64,000 bases of DNA. Origin: Paralithodes platypus. Lineage: Eukaryota > Arthropoda > Malacostraca > Decapoda > Lithodidae. Positions 1 to 10,684 of this stretch are shown piece by piece; within the stretch, counting starts at the first letter, position 1, and every line of letters starts with the position of its first letter. Where the stretch lies: positions 30,247,697-30,311,696 of the forward strand of contig CM064485.1 in the NCBI GenBank assembly GCA_032716605.1. The letters are read 5' to 3'. The translations under genes and the position numbers were made by a program. The notes below the pieces were generated by a model. It was not told where the DNA came from, made no database searches, and saw only the letters and a list, made by a program, of their open reading frames with translations.

Positions 1-804
1 ACAGTTGTACAGTAACTTCCTGCATTTTCCCATAGACAAAACACACACTACACATACATACCCCCATAACCATTTCCCCTTGATTAGTGTACTGCAGGTT
101 CGAACCTACTGCCTAGCTCAAACCTTGTTGGGCAGCACTTATTTGCCTTGTCTTTTTGTGAGCTACTGGATTCGCTGTAGATTATTCTAATTGCTCCACA
201 TAGTAATTAATTATATATATTTTATTGCACAGCCAATTAACTTTGTACTTTCATTATATCATGTTTAATAGTGAGGCTATCATTTTCAGTCTTGTAATCT
301 TTGCAAAACAGAGGGTGTGGTGCTTTAGTTAATAGCACATTTGGGAGGAGCTTTGCAATTAATACAAAACTGAAGTGATTTATTGGATTATTATTGTTGC
401 CTTTTATGCAAACAGCTGAACTTTTTTATCACTCTTTTGAAGGGGATCGAGTTGGGGCATTTCTCTCAATAATATCCAGTTGTTGATTGTCACAGGATGG
501 CACAACGTATTGTTAGGCTTAGTATAGTCTATGATTCAGGACACTGGGTAATAGTAGCATTCTCTTATATTTACCAGCAATCACCCCAGTGCAGTATAAT
601 TCTTGTGTTGGGTTAGTAATGATTTCTTTTTGGGCAGTTAAGAGTTTTCCATTCTTTTCCTGCTGTTGTGTGAGTGTAGTGAGCCAATCATACGTCAACA
701 GTCAGGTTGCACCTTCTTGACTGTAGAGAGCCTGGGATATCATCTGTTGCGTTCCGTTGCCTCGGTGCTCTGGTCTGTTCACGGCTGGCTAGTTTTGTTC
801 GCTT
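1..804. other. No gene recognised
   Basis: AT-rich DNA without a convincing coding region. Open frames here are short and without domain signatures. The frame at 666-1022 (+) runs into the repeat that starts at 809 and is not taken as a gene. Confidence 0.5.
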
Positions 805-808
805 TTAA

Positions 809-1154
809 GCTCGGTTCACACATGCACGAATTAACGTCCTGTCCATCCCCTACCAAGAAAATAGGTAGGACATCATCAATCTGGAGGCCCCATGTGGCCA
901 CGATGGCCGTTCCAAAGGTTTTTTGCCGCCGTTCTCATCCCGTTAGTCGACGTCTAGGCGCCGCCAGGCTGCGTCTAGACGACGACTGCTCCCGTGTGTG
1001 TCCCGTGGGTGTCCCAACGTAACACATTTTCTGGCAGTTGCCCCGACCCACACGAACCATTTTATGCATACACAAAAAGGACGCCGCCTAGGCACGGCGA
1101 ATTAAGGGGTCGGGGACGGACGGGACGTTAATTCGTGCATGTGTGAACCGAGCA
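809..1154. mobile_element. TTAA-flanked short inverted-repeat element, copy 1
   Basis: A 346-bp unit bounded by TTAA at 805-808 and 1155-1158. Its left end GCTCGGTTCACACATGCACG is matched in reverse complement at the right end (1122-1154), giving terminal inverted repeats of about 35 bp. TTAA duplications are the signature of the piggyBac superfamily, but these tips begin AGCTCGG/GCTCGG instead of the usual CCC, so family placement is uncertain. No transposase is encoded, so it would be non-autonomous. A related, longer composite copy lies at 2302-2928. Confidence 0.75.
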
Positions 1155-1259
1155 TTAAGAGATGAAGGTGCACAGTTTATAGCCTACGGGTTTAGTCTCC
1201 GAGCAGGTGTAGAATAGTTTAATAGAGGCTACTTCACCAGAAAGCCCCAAGTCGTAACA

Positions 1260-1335
1260 ATTATATATATATATACCGGTATATACTGTATATATATATA
1301 TATATATATATATGTATTTATATGTATATATATTG
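1260..1335. repeat. (TA)n microsatellite
   Basis: Nearly uninterrupted TA dinucleotides with short interruptions (ccgg, gtat). The same repeat class recurs at 3273-3301, 17604-17637, 19135-19178 and throughout 26.1-28.0 kb. Confidence 0.9.
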
Positions 1336-1379
1336 CCAGATGCCATGATCCCTCGGAGGGTGGCCACGAATGTATCGCT

Positions 1380-1770
1380 TCCATGCACCTCTGTTTTCTG
1401 TAAGGTGTCGGCCCTCCTCCCACCCCAAAACCACTTTTACTCATATACCTCTCAACTTCAACCTGCCACCCCACTCTTAGTCTGCCTCTTCCCCTCTGCC
1501 CTTCCACATCAGTCTTGTACACTCCCTTAATAATGTTTTCACTGCCAATACATTCCACATGACCAAACCATGTCAAGGTGTTCATTTTCACATTTTCCAG
1601 CACATCCACATCCACGCCACAATGTTCTTAAACTTCCTGACATTTTCCCCCCTCTCACTCTTGATTTATGTCTTCCCAACAACGTCCATGCTTCACTCCC
1701 AAACGTCAATGTCTGGATTACCACACTGTCATGCAATGACTTCTTTACTTCCATGCATAATATACTATAT
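1380..1770 (-). pseudogene. LINE reverse transcriptase C-terminal fragment (RTE-like)
   Basis: Minus-strand translation gives two overlapping frames. The upstream one (about 1640-1754) contains FGSEAWTL, the conserved box after the RT core in RTE-like elements. The downstream one (about 1385-1615) contains TWFGHVE followed by a basic RGRGRLRVGW tract, the C-terminal end of the same protein type. A frameshift near 1600-1640 separates them. No catalytic YADD part or endonuclease is present, so this is a 5'-truncated dead copy. It resembles the C-terminal part of the LINE at 6718-7030, but is clearly diverged from it. Confidence 0.75.
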
Positions 1771-2034
1771 ATATGTGTGTGTATGTGTTGTTGATGGCAA
1801 GTATTAATTACACCTCACCTTTTATATCAAAATAAGTCAATAGGATTCATAGTCTATGTAATAAAATCATATTACTTCCAATATTAATACATTAATTATG
1901 TTAATACTTCCACAATGACCTCGGCTTTCTTCTGGCAATTATATTTTATTACGTTTATTTCCACTAATGCAACAGACCGAATAATTATACGGAAAAGCAC
2001 ACTAAAAGCTTTTATGAATAGTGTAGTGTGTTGG

Positions 2035-2071
<37 letters not shown>

Positions 2072-2297
2072 GGATAGAGACTTACATAGAGTTACATATT
2101 TAACAGACAACTTGGTCCGACCGACCGTGGTAATCCGGCCTCCAAATGTACCACACCCGAAAGTAGCTATAAGATTACCCTAGCATGACTGAATAATATA
2201 TGCGAAGGTAATTTTATAGAAAATATGTAAATCATGCATTTAGGAATGCAACGTGACTCCATTTTTTTACTACAATATACCTATAACTTAGATATGC
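1771..2297. other. No gene; (GA)n microsatellite
   Basis: AT-rich spacer. A purine run of GA dinucleotides occupies about 2033-2071. Nothing coding is recognisable. Confidence 0.6.
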
Positions 2298-2301
2298 TTA
2301 A

Positions 2302-2928
2302 AGCTCGGTTCACATATACACGAATTAACGTCCCGTCCGGCCCCGACGTCTTAATTCGCCTGCAAACGGGCAAAGATGCCGGCAAAATCGCCTATGGTCG
2401 GTACAGGGACGTGTGGTGTCGCCAGCACACGGGACACGGGGCGGGAGACGGGCGAACATTTTGTGCATGCATAAAATGGTCAGCGTGGGCCAGGGCAACT
2501 GCCACTAAGCGTGTCAGGCCGGGACACCCACGGGAGCAGTCGATGTCTAGATGCCGACAGACTGCGTCTAGACGTCAACTGGCGGCGTCTAGACGCCGAC
2601 GAATGGGATGAGAACGGCGGCAATAAACCGTTGGAAGGAGAGTCGGCGATGTGTCACCGTCGCGTCACGTGAGCTGGCGACACCGCATGTCCGTGTACCG
2701 ACCATAGGCGATTTTGCCGGCATCCTTGCTCATTTGCAGGCGAATTAAGGGGTCAGGGACGAACGGGACGTTAATTCGTACATGTGTGAACCGAGCAAAA
2801 GGGGATGGGGACGGACGGGACGTTAATTCGTGCATATGTACTATGGGGCCTCCAGATTGATGCCATCCTGCCTATTTTTTTGGTCGTGGCCGGACGGGAC
2901 GTTAATTCGTGCATGTGTGATACGAGCT
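2302..2928. mobile_element. TTAA-flanked element, composite copy 2
   Basis: A 627-bp unit flanked by TTAA at 2298-2301 and 2929-2932. It starts AGCTCGGTTCACA and ends TGATACGAGCT, the inverted form. It shares ends with the element at 809-1154. Three successive copies of the right-end motif GGGACGTTAATTCGT occur inside (about 2765-2796, 2818-2840, 2893-2928), and the last is preceded by sequence matching the inner flank of copy 1 (ggggcctccagattgat). It therefore looks like a nested or rearranged element with several alternative right ends. Two TAGACG-rich GC blocks occur in the middle. No protein is encoded. Confidence 0.75.
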
Positions 2929-2932
2929 TTAA

Positions 2933-3273
2933 TGATATTGCTAGCAGTTGGTCAGCTTTGTTCACATTATTCTATATTTCAATGGTTACTATTATTAGTG
3001 ATACCCAGAACCGAAAATCGTGTCCACCTTTTGCCTCGTAAACTAAGCTGCATTAAACGGTTGTAAGTATGTTTTATTAAAACACTATATAATAATGATA
3101 TATGGATTGATTCTGACTTGCTTGGCTCAACAATATTTATATATAATATTTATTAAATATAATACTTCCAAACTTTACTGTATTAATTTGAACAAAAACT
3201 GGCACACTTTGCCTCTCGTATAAACTAATTTTCCTTTCTAAACTTTGCCTAGCAAAAGATCAATTAATCATTG

Positions 3274-3304
<31 letters not shown>

Positions 3305-4216
3305 GGTATAGTCCTTTGATAAGCATCTTTGGGATATTGTCCCGTTATAGTTCTTTAATACAATTAATGCCAGATGTGTTGGCTAGAACAAGTCATATCT
3401 TCACCTGAGGTATGCTCTACAACTCAACAATATGTTCCAAAATAATTTCCATATACGTTCTGAGAGAGGCTTGTAGTTTGTAAAAAAAAAAAAAAACAAT
3501 GTTCACCTATAGTATACATTTGAGTTAGTCCAGCGCATCGTTGATTTTAACTGAGTGCTACTGATGATAAATATTCGTCCAGCATTTTGGAAAATGAACT
3601 AAGTAACTAACTGTTAATATCTTGAATAATATCACGTAAGATATAATCCATATATTTTTCCTGTACAATTGAAGTTAGTTGAAGTCTATGAGGAAATACT
3701 CATTCAGAGAAATCGTTGACGTTAATTGACAAATTAATATATTTGTGTAACACTTATACATGCTAATTATTCGCTTACGATACTACCGATTATGGAAATT
3801 GAAATTATGAGATATGACTAGTGTGACATATAAAAAAACAGCAAAATATCCTTGAATTGCATTTCACTGATCCGTACTGATACTCCTAAATTACGGAAAC
3901 AAAACAAATGGACAATCACTCGTTTTCTGTTTACCCTTTCAATTCCGTAACCTCATTTCCCTTTAGTATGTGTGTGTGTGTGTGTGCGCTTAATTGTATA
4001 TTCTTGCATTGAACATAGGATACACCTCTGTGAATCAAAGTTGTAAAACGTATCTCAGTTAACATACTGATACCCCCATATACCTCGTAATCTGCATGAT
4101 ATAACTTTGAAGACAAACATAACATTGCACTAGATATTTATATATATAGTTTTGTTTTCCGTTGGAATAATAACATTGCATTGAATAATCAAAATAATAT
4201 TACACATTCAGAGGGT
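2933..4216. other. AT-rich spacer upstream of the candidate exon
   Basis: Low-GC DNA with a (TA)n run at about 3273-3301, an A14 tract at 3482-3495 and a (GT)n run near 3967-3986. No coding signal, RNA gene or repeat family is recognised. If the exon at 4240 is real, this stretch is intron ending at the acceptor at 4238-4239. Confidence 0.5.
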
Positions 4217-4239
4217 TAACTTTCTCCCCTCCCCTGCAG

Positions 4240-4426
4240 ATGTGGAGTGGTGCAGCAGGCAAAGTTGGGATGGATGGGTTCCGACAACAGACTCACCTAG
4301 CCTTCCTGGTCCTCCTAGTAGCCCTCCCCAGCCCTCACTATGCCACCCTCACATCACAGCAGCCCTCAGCCCTCACTAGACCAACTGTAGATCTCGCCAC
4401 GGCCCTCACCACGGCTGCCAGTCACG
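4240..4426 (+). CDS. Putative first coding exon of a host gene, secreted or membrane protein
   Basis: The ATG at 4240 directly follows a textbook 3' splice site: a pyrimidine tract (about 4220-4237) ending in TGCAG at 4235-4239. The frame stays open and runs into a plausible 5' splice site, GTCAGT at 4427. The predicted peptide of about 62 residues has a basic start (K8, R15), then a hydrophobic core (AFLVLLVALP, about residues 21-30) followed by small and polar residues, the layout of a signal peptide. The exon is relatively GC-rich against AT-rich flanks and is not part of any repeat family seen here. Exon length of 187 leaves phase 1. Downstream exons are not recognisable; the adjoining sequence is a LINE. 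I do not recognise the protein. The frame also reads on past the donor to 4488, so a short independent ORF is the alternative. Confidence 0.45.
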
Positions 4427-4454
4427 GTCAGTTTATTAGGTTGAATATTATTGC

Positions 4455-6333
4455 GGTTCTAGGTATGTTTTTTTCTTTTTCTATGTGAATGAGGGCAACA
4501 AAAGGCAGAACTGCCTGTATCGAGTGCCTCCCCCAGAGTTAAAAGAGTGACAGGGCCAAATTCAAGGGACGTTCGAGCCAATATGCCTGGACACACGGAA
4601 TTTGAAGCAATTTAAGTCATAGGATGAGGGAAAACTGATTCTGGGAGAGAGTTCCAGAGCTCAGCTGTTGAATAGAAGAAAGATTGGGAATAACGTTTCA
4701 CTCTAGATATGGAGAGTTGTACAGAGTAGGGGTGAGATTGTGTTGCAAGACGGGTACTACGTAACCTACGTAGAGGAGGTGGTATACACTGGGAAAGCTC
4801 AGAGAAACAATGATTATTATAGTAGCGATATAATAGTAAGAGAGATGCAACATTGCGGTGAAGAGAGCGAGATTGCAGAGAGTTGGTGAGGGGCTGGGAG
4901 TTAATGATACGAAAGGCTTTCCTTTCTACTTTGTCTAGGAGTGCGGTGTGGGAAGAGCCTCCCCACACTTGTGAACAATACTCAATACAAGGACGCACAG
5001 TGCCCCTGTACAAAGCAAGAAGCTGTGCAGGTGTAAAGAACCCCTTGAGGCGGTTGAGCACACCCAGCTTCTGGGAGGCTGCCTTAGCAAGGTTGGTAAT
5101 ATGGTCCTTCCAAGTGAGAGCAGAAGGAAAAGAGACACCAAGAATATTGAGAGAAGATGAAAGATTGATTTTTGTATTGTTGAAGTGTAAGGGATAGTCC
5201 TCTGGGAATTCTAAACGGGTAGTAAGATTAAAGGTAACAACGATATCTCTGCCCCAATTGGAAATACTGTAGTAGTTAAATCAGAAGATAAGTGTTGCAT
5301 AGCTTCTTTATTTTTAACTTTGAGGGATTGCTGGCTGGGGCATTCAGAAAAACTAATTGAGTAGTGTAAGGTAGAGTCGTCTGCGTATGAATGGATGGGA
5401 CTGGAGGTACAGTTGAGAAGATCATTTATGAAAATTAGAAAGAGAATGGGAGATATCACAGAGCCCTGAGGAACACCGGAGTTGATAGGATGAGGATGTG
5501 AGCGATGGCCGTCCACAAACGCAGCTAGGGAATGGCCGGAAAGGAAATTAGAGACAAAGGCACAGACGGAGGGATAGAAACCGAAGGAGGGTAGTTTAGA
5601 AATTAAAGATTTGTGCCAGACTCTATCGAAGGCCTTCAATACGCCTAGTGCAATAGAAAAGGGCTCACCGAAGTCCTGAAAGTAGGATGACCAAGAGTTA
5701 GTAAGATATGAAAGAAGATCACCACTAGAGCGACCCTTAAGGAAGCCATAAAAGATGAGATGAGAGCAATTGGATTATATTTGAAGGGTTGAGAGCGGTC
5801 ACCCTTCTTTGGGATAGGTTGAATGAGAGCAAATTTCCAGCAAGAAGGGAAGACGTTAGAGGAGAGACAGAGACCAAAGAGTTTGCCTAGGCAGGGAGTC
5901 AGTACGGAAGCACAGTTTTTTAGTACAACAGGAGGAACACCATCCGGACCGTATGCCTTCTTAGTATTAAGCCCAGAGAGGGTAGAAAATACATATTTAG
6001 AAGATATTAGGATATTAGGCATAAGTAGGAGAGAGGGGGTGGAGATGGAGGAATAGCACCGGAATCATCCAAGGTGGAGTTGCTAGTGAAAGTTTGAGCG
6101 AAGAGTTCAGCTTTGTCAGAGGAAGATTTGATGGTTGTGCCATCAGAATGGAAAAGGGGAGGGAAAGACGAGGAAGAAAAATTGTTGAAGAAGTGTTTTG
6201 CTAGATGCCAGAAAGCTTGGGAAGAGCTAGAATTGGATAGTTTAGTGCATTTATTATTAATGAAAGAGTGTTTGGCAAGTCGAAGAACAGATTTGGCTTG
6301 ATTCCAGGCAGAAACATAGGAAGAATGAGATTA
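4455..6333 (-). mobile_element. LINE family A (Jockey/I-like), 3' half
   Basis: Minus-strand non-LTR element. Its 3' end lies at the T-rich tract near 4470-4480 (poly-A on the minus strand). The same end sequence (aaaggcagaactgcc) recurs at 25370 and 53860. The left boundary of this segment at about 6333 is where the RTE-like LINE begins. Family A sequence resumes at 16201, only about 4 nt further along the element when aligned to the third copy at 55090-55126. This suggests one copy split by later insertions. Confidence 0.75.
4612..6310 (-). pseudogene. Reverse transcriptase of LINE family A, broken
   Basis: Read on the minus strand: the RT N-terminal part at 5645-6022 (PDGVPP, then IQPIPKKGDRS), the core at 5211-5639 with KAFDRVWH, SGVPQGSV and the catalytic YADDS box near 5380, and the C-terminal part at 4612-5061 (RGTVRPCIEYCSQVWGG). 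The last box is typical of Jockey/I-type LINE proteins. A frameshift near 5640, a deletion around 5200-5290 (compare the fuller stretch at 54300-54735) and a frameshift before 5061 inactivate it. The catalytic YADD is intact. No RNase H domain is seen. Confidence 0.8.
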
Positions 6334-6431
6334 CATACATACATACATACAATTTTAAGACTGAGTATTCCACACATAAGTGCAGTTTCAGTCTCTTGTC
6401 CTAATGGCGGCGTTCCAGGCAACCCTGTTAA

Positions 6432-6713
6432 CCCTCGGAATCCGGGAGGCCTCATATGAGGCAAACACAAATATTGGCAGGAATCCGGGAGGCCTCATAT
6501 GAGGCAAAATGCGCGGCTAAAAATCGCCGCTAAAATCATGGTAACTCGGCAACCACGCGTCGTAGCGATATTATATCAACGGCAGTCTACAGAAAACAAT
6601 TGACTGCTCTAGGTGGTCTCAATCAGTAGCTGCTGAATTATGAAGCTTGACTGTACGAAAATGGCCCCAGACACTGCGATCAGGATCATATGAGGCCCCC
6701 CGGATCCCATGGG
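6432..6713. mobile_element. piggyBac-type MITE (282 bp)
   Basis: Flanked by TTAA at 6428-6431 and 6714-6717. The left tip is CCCTCGGAATCCGGGAGGCC and the right tip in reverse complement is CCCATGGGATCCGGGGGGCC, both continuing as TCATATGA, so the inverted repeats span about 28 bp with a few mismatches. The left end is repeated once more at about 6480-6507. CCC tips with TTAA duplications are standard for piggyBac. It carries no coding sequence and sits in the 3' part of LINE family B. Confidence 0.85.
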
Positions 6714-6717
6714 TTAA

Positions 6718-8850
6718 GGGCTGCTTCGTTGTCAAGTTCTTGGATTTGAGATCGGCGCGTATAGTCCGATCCCAGGTCTTCCTCGGTCCACCCCTTGGTG
6801 CAGCTCCCTCCACAATCACAGACCTGCATTTTTTCACCCAATTTTATTCATCCATTCTCTCCACATGTCCATACCATCCCAGTCTACTTGTACGCATCAC
6901 CTCGCTAATACTCTTTATACCTAAACGTCTCCTCAGCTCAACAGTTGTTATTCTATCCTGTAGCCTGGCCCCACACATCCATCTCACCATTCTCATCTCA
7001 TTACGCTCCATTCTGTTGACATCCTCTACTTTAACCCTTAAAAAGCGGCTCACCACATAAGTCGAGTTGAAAAAACTGGCAAAAAACGGGTGAAAAAAGG
7101 GTGGAAATCGAGTGAAATGGGTGGGATAGTAATGATCCATACGTCCGACATCTGTGGCCTCCCGGCCCACACTAACTCCAGTTCCCCCACCGCGCGGGAG
7201 GATGACAGTGTAACCAATAGTTCGCTAAAAGTGAGCAAGGTAGCAAAATCAGCTAAACTTCCATCTTCGAGGTAACACTGTCAGTGCTCCACGAGTGCTA
7301 CGTAGCTGTATGTGGCGTCATTGTGTAGCGATTTCCACCTAGTTTTTGGCGCAATACAGTTCCTTTCATACTGATGGTTGATATAGAAGTCAGAATGGCC
7401 TGAAAAGGCCCAAAACGGCCACAGAGGACCCGCTAATCTAGGGTTAACGGCCCATGTTTCTGAGGCATACGTCATTGCACTTCTAACACATGAGGCATAC
7501 ACCTTTCCCTTCAGGGGGAGAGGAATTCTTTTCATGGTCAGGATTGGCATCAGTTCTCTGAACTTCCCCCAGCCACACCTAATTCTAGCAACAGTGGCAG
7601 CCTCGGCCCCACCACCGGCAGAGATGGTATCTCCTAGGTAACAAAACTTGTTCACCAGCTCCAAAGACTCATTTCCAAAATTCACAGCCACAGGATCATC
7701 ACTTAACACAAGCTCGCCTTTGCACACTACGCACTCAAATTTCTCTATTTCTGACTTATCCTTCGGCAGGGGTCCCTTTATTCTACTACAGCGCTTACTC
7801 CCATGGTGTACCCAACATCGACAGATGCTACATTTAATTGAGTTAACGCCCACTCCCTTTCCACACACTGCACATGGGTATGCACCGCTCTTTTCCACAT
7901 TGCCTCGTCTCAATCTACAATGCATAACCTTGGTTTTGTTAATATTGACTCTTAAACCCTTGCTCGCCATGCCCTCTCTCCACTCTCTGAATTTGGCCTC
8001 AGCATCTTGCATACTGTCAGCTATTAGGACTAAATCGTCTGCATAAAACAGTTCCAACGGGAGTCCGCTTCTAAAAACTCTAGACAGTGCCTCCAAGACC
8101 ATAATAAAGAGGAGGGGGCTTAACACTGAACTCTGATGGACTCCAACACGGACTGCGAACTCATCACTCAGTACACCCTTCACCCTCACCGCACTTCGCG
8201 AATCCTCATACATCTTCATTATCACACGCACCAGCCACTCTTCCACACCAAGTTTCCTCATAGCCCACTGCACAACATCTCTAGGCACCCTATCAAAGGC
8301 CTTCTCCAGGTCTACAAACACAAAGTAAAGATCCCTGTCTTTTAGTAAGTATCTTTCCTGTATCTGCCTGACTATGAAGATAGCATCGGTTGTACCCCGT
8401 CCTGGCATAAAACCAAACTGCATATCAATAGAGATGCTTTGCCTGATCAAACCCTCAAGGACTCTCTCACAGACCTTCATGATTTGGTCAAGCATTTTCA
8501 GGCCCCTATAATTTCCTCTATCTAGCGCATCCCCTTTTCCTTTATATATATTTACTATTACACTATTGAACCAATCCTCTGGGATTTTCTCATCTTTAAT
8601 AATGGTGTTTATCAACTCAGTGACTAAGTTTACACCAGTCTCCCCTGAGGCTTTTATCATCTCAGCGACAATGTCGGAGCAACCTGGAGCTTTGCCGTCC
8701 TTCATTTTATTGATTGCGTCGCTCACTACAGCTGGTGCTATCAAAGGAGGGGCCCCAGATATTGGTTTTTCGATACTAAGCTGTTCCTTATCCCATTCAA
8801 ACTCTTCATTTAGCAATCGTTCATAGTGTACCTTCCATGCTTCTCTGATT
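6718..8850 (-). pseudogene. RTE-like reverse transcriptase with embedded zinc finger, split by a MITE
   Basis: The main frame is 7443-8816, with the C-terminal part resuming at 7030 down to 6718. RT signatures in order: KMKDGKAPG and IVNIYKGKGD (N-terminal), FVDLEKAFDRV, the box at VGVHQSSVLSPL (usually VxQGSVLSPL, so QG to QS/HQ is altered), and the catalytic FYADD near 8030-8046. Between the RT core and the C-terminal NKFCYLGD box lies a cysteine cluster (about 7725-7890): CAVC, CSIC, WVHH, C and CVVC, a PHD-like zinc finger. The frame is broken after SETWAVN by the TTAA element at 7035-7442; the expected continuation (MVRWMCGARLQD, LGWYGHVERMDE) appears at 6844-7030. A nonsense codon at 8856 separates it from the linker. 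Confidence 0.85.
7035..7442. mobile_element. piggyBac-type MITE (408 bp)
   Basis: Flanked by TTAA at 7031-7034 and 7443-7446. Tips are CCCTTAAAAAGCGGCTCACC on the left and, in reverse complement, CCCTAGATTAGCGGGTCC on the right. Removing it leaves the LINE B reading frame continuous across one TTAA, which supports the exact boundaries. The first 34 bp match the right end (inverted) of the element at 21512-21991, so both belong to one family. No transposase is present. Confidence 0.9.
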
Positions 8851-8855
8851 TCATT

Positions 8856-9476
8856 TTATGCATACACAATCTTCCCATTATCGTTTCTAACACACTGTTC
8901 ACCTATAATATCCCTACTGTCATTTTTAACTCGCCTAACTAGGTTGAAGGTCTCATTGGGATTGTCAGTGTTACACACTTGTTCGAGGACCAGGTCCTTA
9001 ATGCGATTTTTAGCATTGTAAATAACTCTTTTGGCAGTTCGTTTAGCTGCCTGGTATTCCTCCTTACTGCCTCCTTTCTTCCATGCTTTGAAGCATCTCC
9101 TTTTCCCTTTCACAGCATGTTCTACCTCATTGTTCCACCACCAGGAGGTCTTATTCCTGGGGTGAACCTTTGTTTTCCCACAGACTTTGTCAGTGGCAGC
9201 GATAAGGCTATGCTTAAGAAAGTTCCATTGACTGTTTAAATCGTTAGGCCTAGCTTCCTTATTTCTATTAATTTCCTCCAGTTCACTATGAAACCTATCC
9301 CTAACTTCCTTGTCCTTCAGCAGACACACTTTCCTTTTGGGTATGTATACCTTCTTGCGCTTAGGATCTCTGTATAAGCTCATGTCGCACACAAGTAGCT
9401 TATGCTGGGGGATACATTCTTCGCTCGGGATGACCTTTACATCTCGAACTAGTTTCCAGTCTTTCCTGTTAACCAA
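8856..9476 (-). pseudogene. LINE family B linker between endonuclease and RT
   Basis: A lysine/arginine-rich stretch of about 206 residues typical of the region connecting the endonuclease and RT domains in RTE-like ORF2. It has KTSWWWNNEV near the middle and a series of basic helices (KRTAKRVIYNAKNRIKD). Its start is continuous with the endonuclease through a frameshift between 9480 and 9553 (the interrupted stretch includes SQIDYF, a conserved endonuclease motif). It is in frame with the RT except for a TAA at 8856-8858. Confidence 0.75.
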
Positions 9477-9552
9477 GAAGTAATCTATCTGGCTACTGGA
9501 GACCCCAGAGTTATACGTGATCAGGTGGCTCTGTCTTTTCTAGAACTTTGTG

Positions 9553-10200
9553 TTACACACAACCATGTTGAGTGCAAGTTGCAACGCAGGATTCCAATAT
9601 ATATTTGCCTTCCAGATTTCTCCTTCCGTAACCATTTCCTCCATGTACCCCCTTGTATCCATCTGCAGATGCTCCCACGTGACCATTGAGGTCCCCCCCC
9701 ACGATTGTTATTTCATTCTCCGAGAGGCCTGAAATGACACTGACGGTGTCATTCCAGAAGTCCTCTTTTATCTCTTTCTGTAGACCAGCCTGTGGGGCAT
9801 ATGCAGATATCACATTCAGAATTCTTTCACCAACTTTCAACTTCAGAACAATCAGCCTTTCGCTAACTCTCGTAATCTGAAGCACACTTTCCGCCAGCTC
9901 TTCAGCCACCAGAACACCCACTCCTCCTTTCGGTTTATCAGTCTTTACTCCCATCCAGTATATCCTATATCTTTTCTTTTTTCCGACAATCCACTGTACC
10001 CCATGCCTCTTCCAGAGCGTTTCCTGGGTACAGCAGACGTCCACTCGCCTGCTCTCACACATCTCAGCCACTTCATTTGCTCGCAGATTCAAACTACCAA
10101 CATTCACACTAGCAAGTCTGAGATTGTGGGGGGCATTTGTCCTTGTCCTGTGCGGTTTTGATACATCGGACTTACGTTGCTTTTTAGGTTGTATTGTCAT
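9553..10200 (-). pseudogene. AP-like endonuclease domain of LINE family B
   Basis: About 215 residues of the exonuclease/endonuclease/phosphatase fold used to nick target DNA. Visible motifs: RLASVNVGSLN near the N-terminus, the catalytic glutamate in CCTQETLW, AYAPQ, and GGDLNGHVG for the metal-binding Asp/Asn. This domain type is often auto-annotated as craniofacial development protein 2-like in animal genomes, which reflects domestication of an RTE endonuclease and not a host function here. The basic N-terminus (KKQRKSD) may be the natural start. The C-terminal end is frameshifted near 9553. Confidence 0.8.
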
Positions 10201-10640
10201 AGGTTGGGTATTTTGGCTGGCAAATGAGCATCACCCCCCGCCCCCCTCCCAGAACTCCGGTTCCAGTCAACCCCGGGACCATTCTCAGTACCTTCCCCCA
10301 AGATTACAAGGGGGTAGGATCCAGTGGCCTCGGTACGCCCCACCAGAACCAGCCGCAGGGACGCACCCCGTGCGCGTACACGGCACTACGACTGGCCTGG
10401 TATTTTTCGCCCAATGACAGGGCAGCCTCCTGGAGCGCTACCACCAGGTTCGGGCCCCTATACTATTGGGCGGAAAGTGCCAGTCCGGGGAAACACTACG
10501 TACTGTACCCTCTGGATCCATTTCGACCAGGTTGGGCCCAGGGCGCCAGATCCGGGTCCAGAGGGAGCGACACCCACCGCCAGTGTGCCGCCATTAGGCA
10601 ACTTGGAGCAAATACAATGAAACCCTGTCACAGCACTGTC
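10201..10640 (-). other. GC-rich leader of LINE family B
   Basis: GC-rich sequence immediately upstream (minus strand) of the family B endonuclease ATG, ending near the 3' tail of LINE family C. Open frames in all directions reflect base composition and show no domains. Position and composition suggest a 5' UTR or internal promoter region. The boundary with LINE C is not sharp. Confidence 0.45.
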
Positions 10641-10684
10641 ATATCCTTTACCTTTGGATACCTTTGGATGTGTTCGCCGCTCTT

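Larger units (their letters stand above)
6334..10560 (-). mobile_element. LINE family B (RTE-like), near full length
   Basis: Minus-strand element. Its 3' terminus carries a short tandem tail, (TGTA)n on the minus strand at 6334-6351, which fits RTE-type LINEs that end in microsatellites instead of poly-A. Order from 5' to 3': GC-rich leader (about 10210-10560), endonuclease (9553-10200), linker (8856-9476), RT (6718-8816). Two TTAA elements are inserted (6432-6713 and 7035-7442). The 5' boundary is approximate. It is inserted in LINE family A. Confidence 0.75.

Noticed and set aside
666..1022. 118-residue plus-strand frame
   Set aside because: Its second half is the TTAA element at 809-1154; there is no domain, and the first half is ordinary AT-rich DNA.
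2234..2611. 125-residue plus-strand frame
   Set aside because: It lies almost wholly inside the composite TTAA element and its GC-rich palindromic core.
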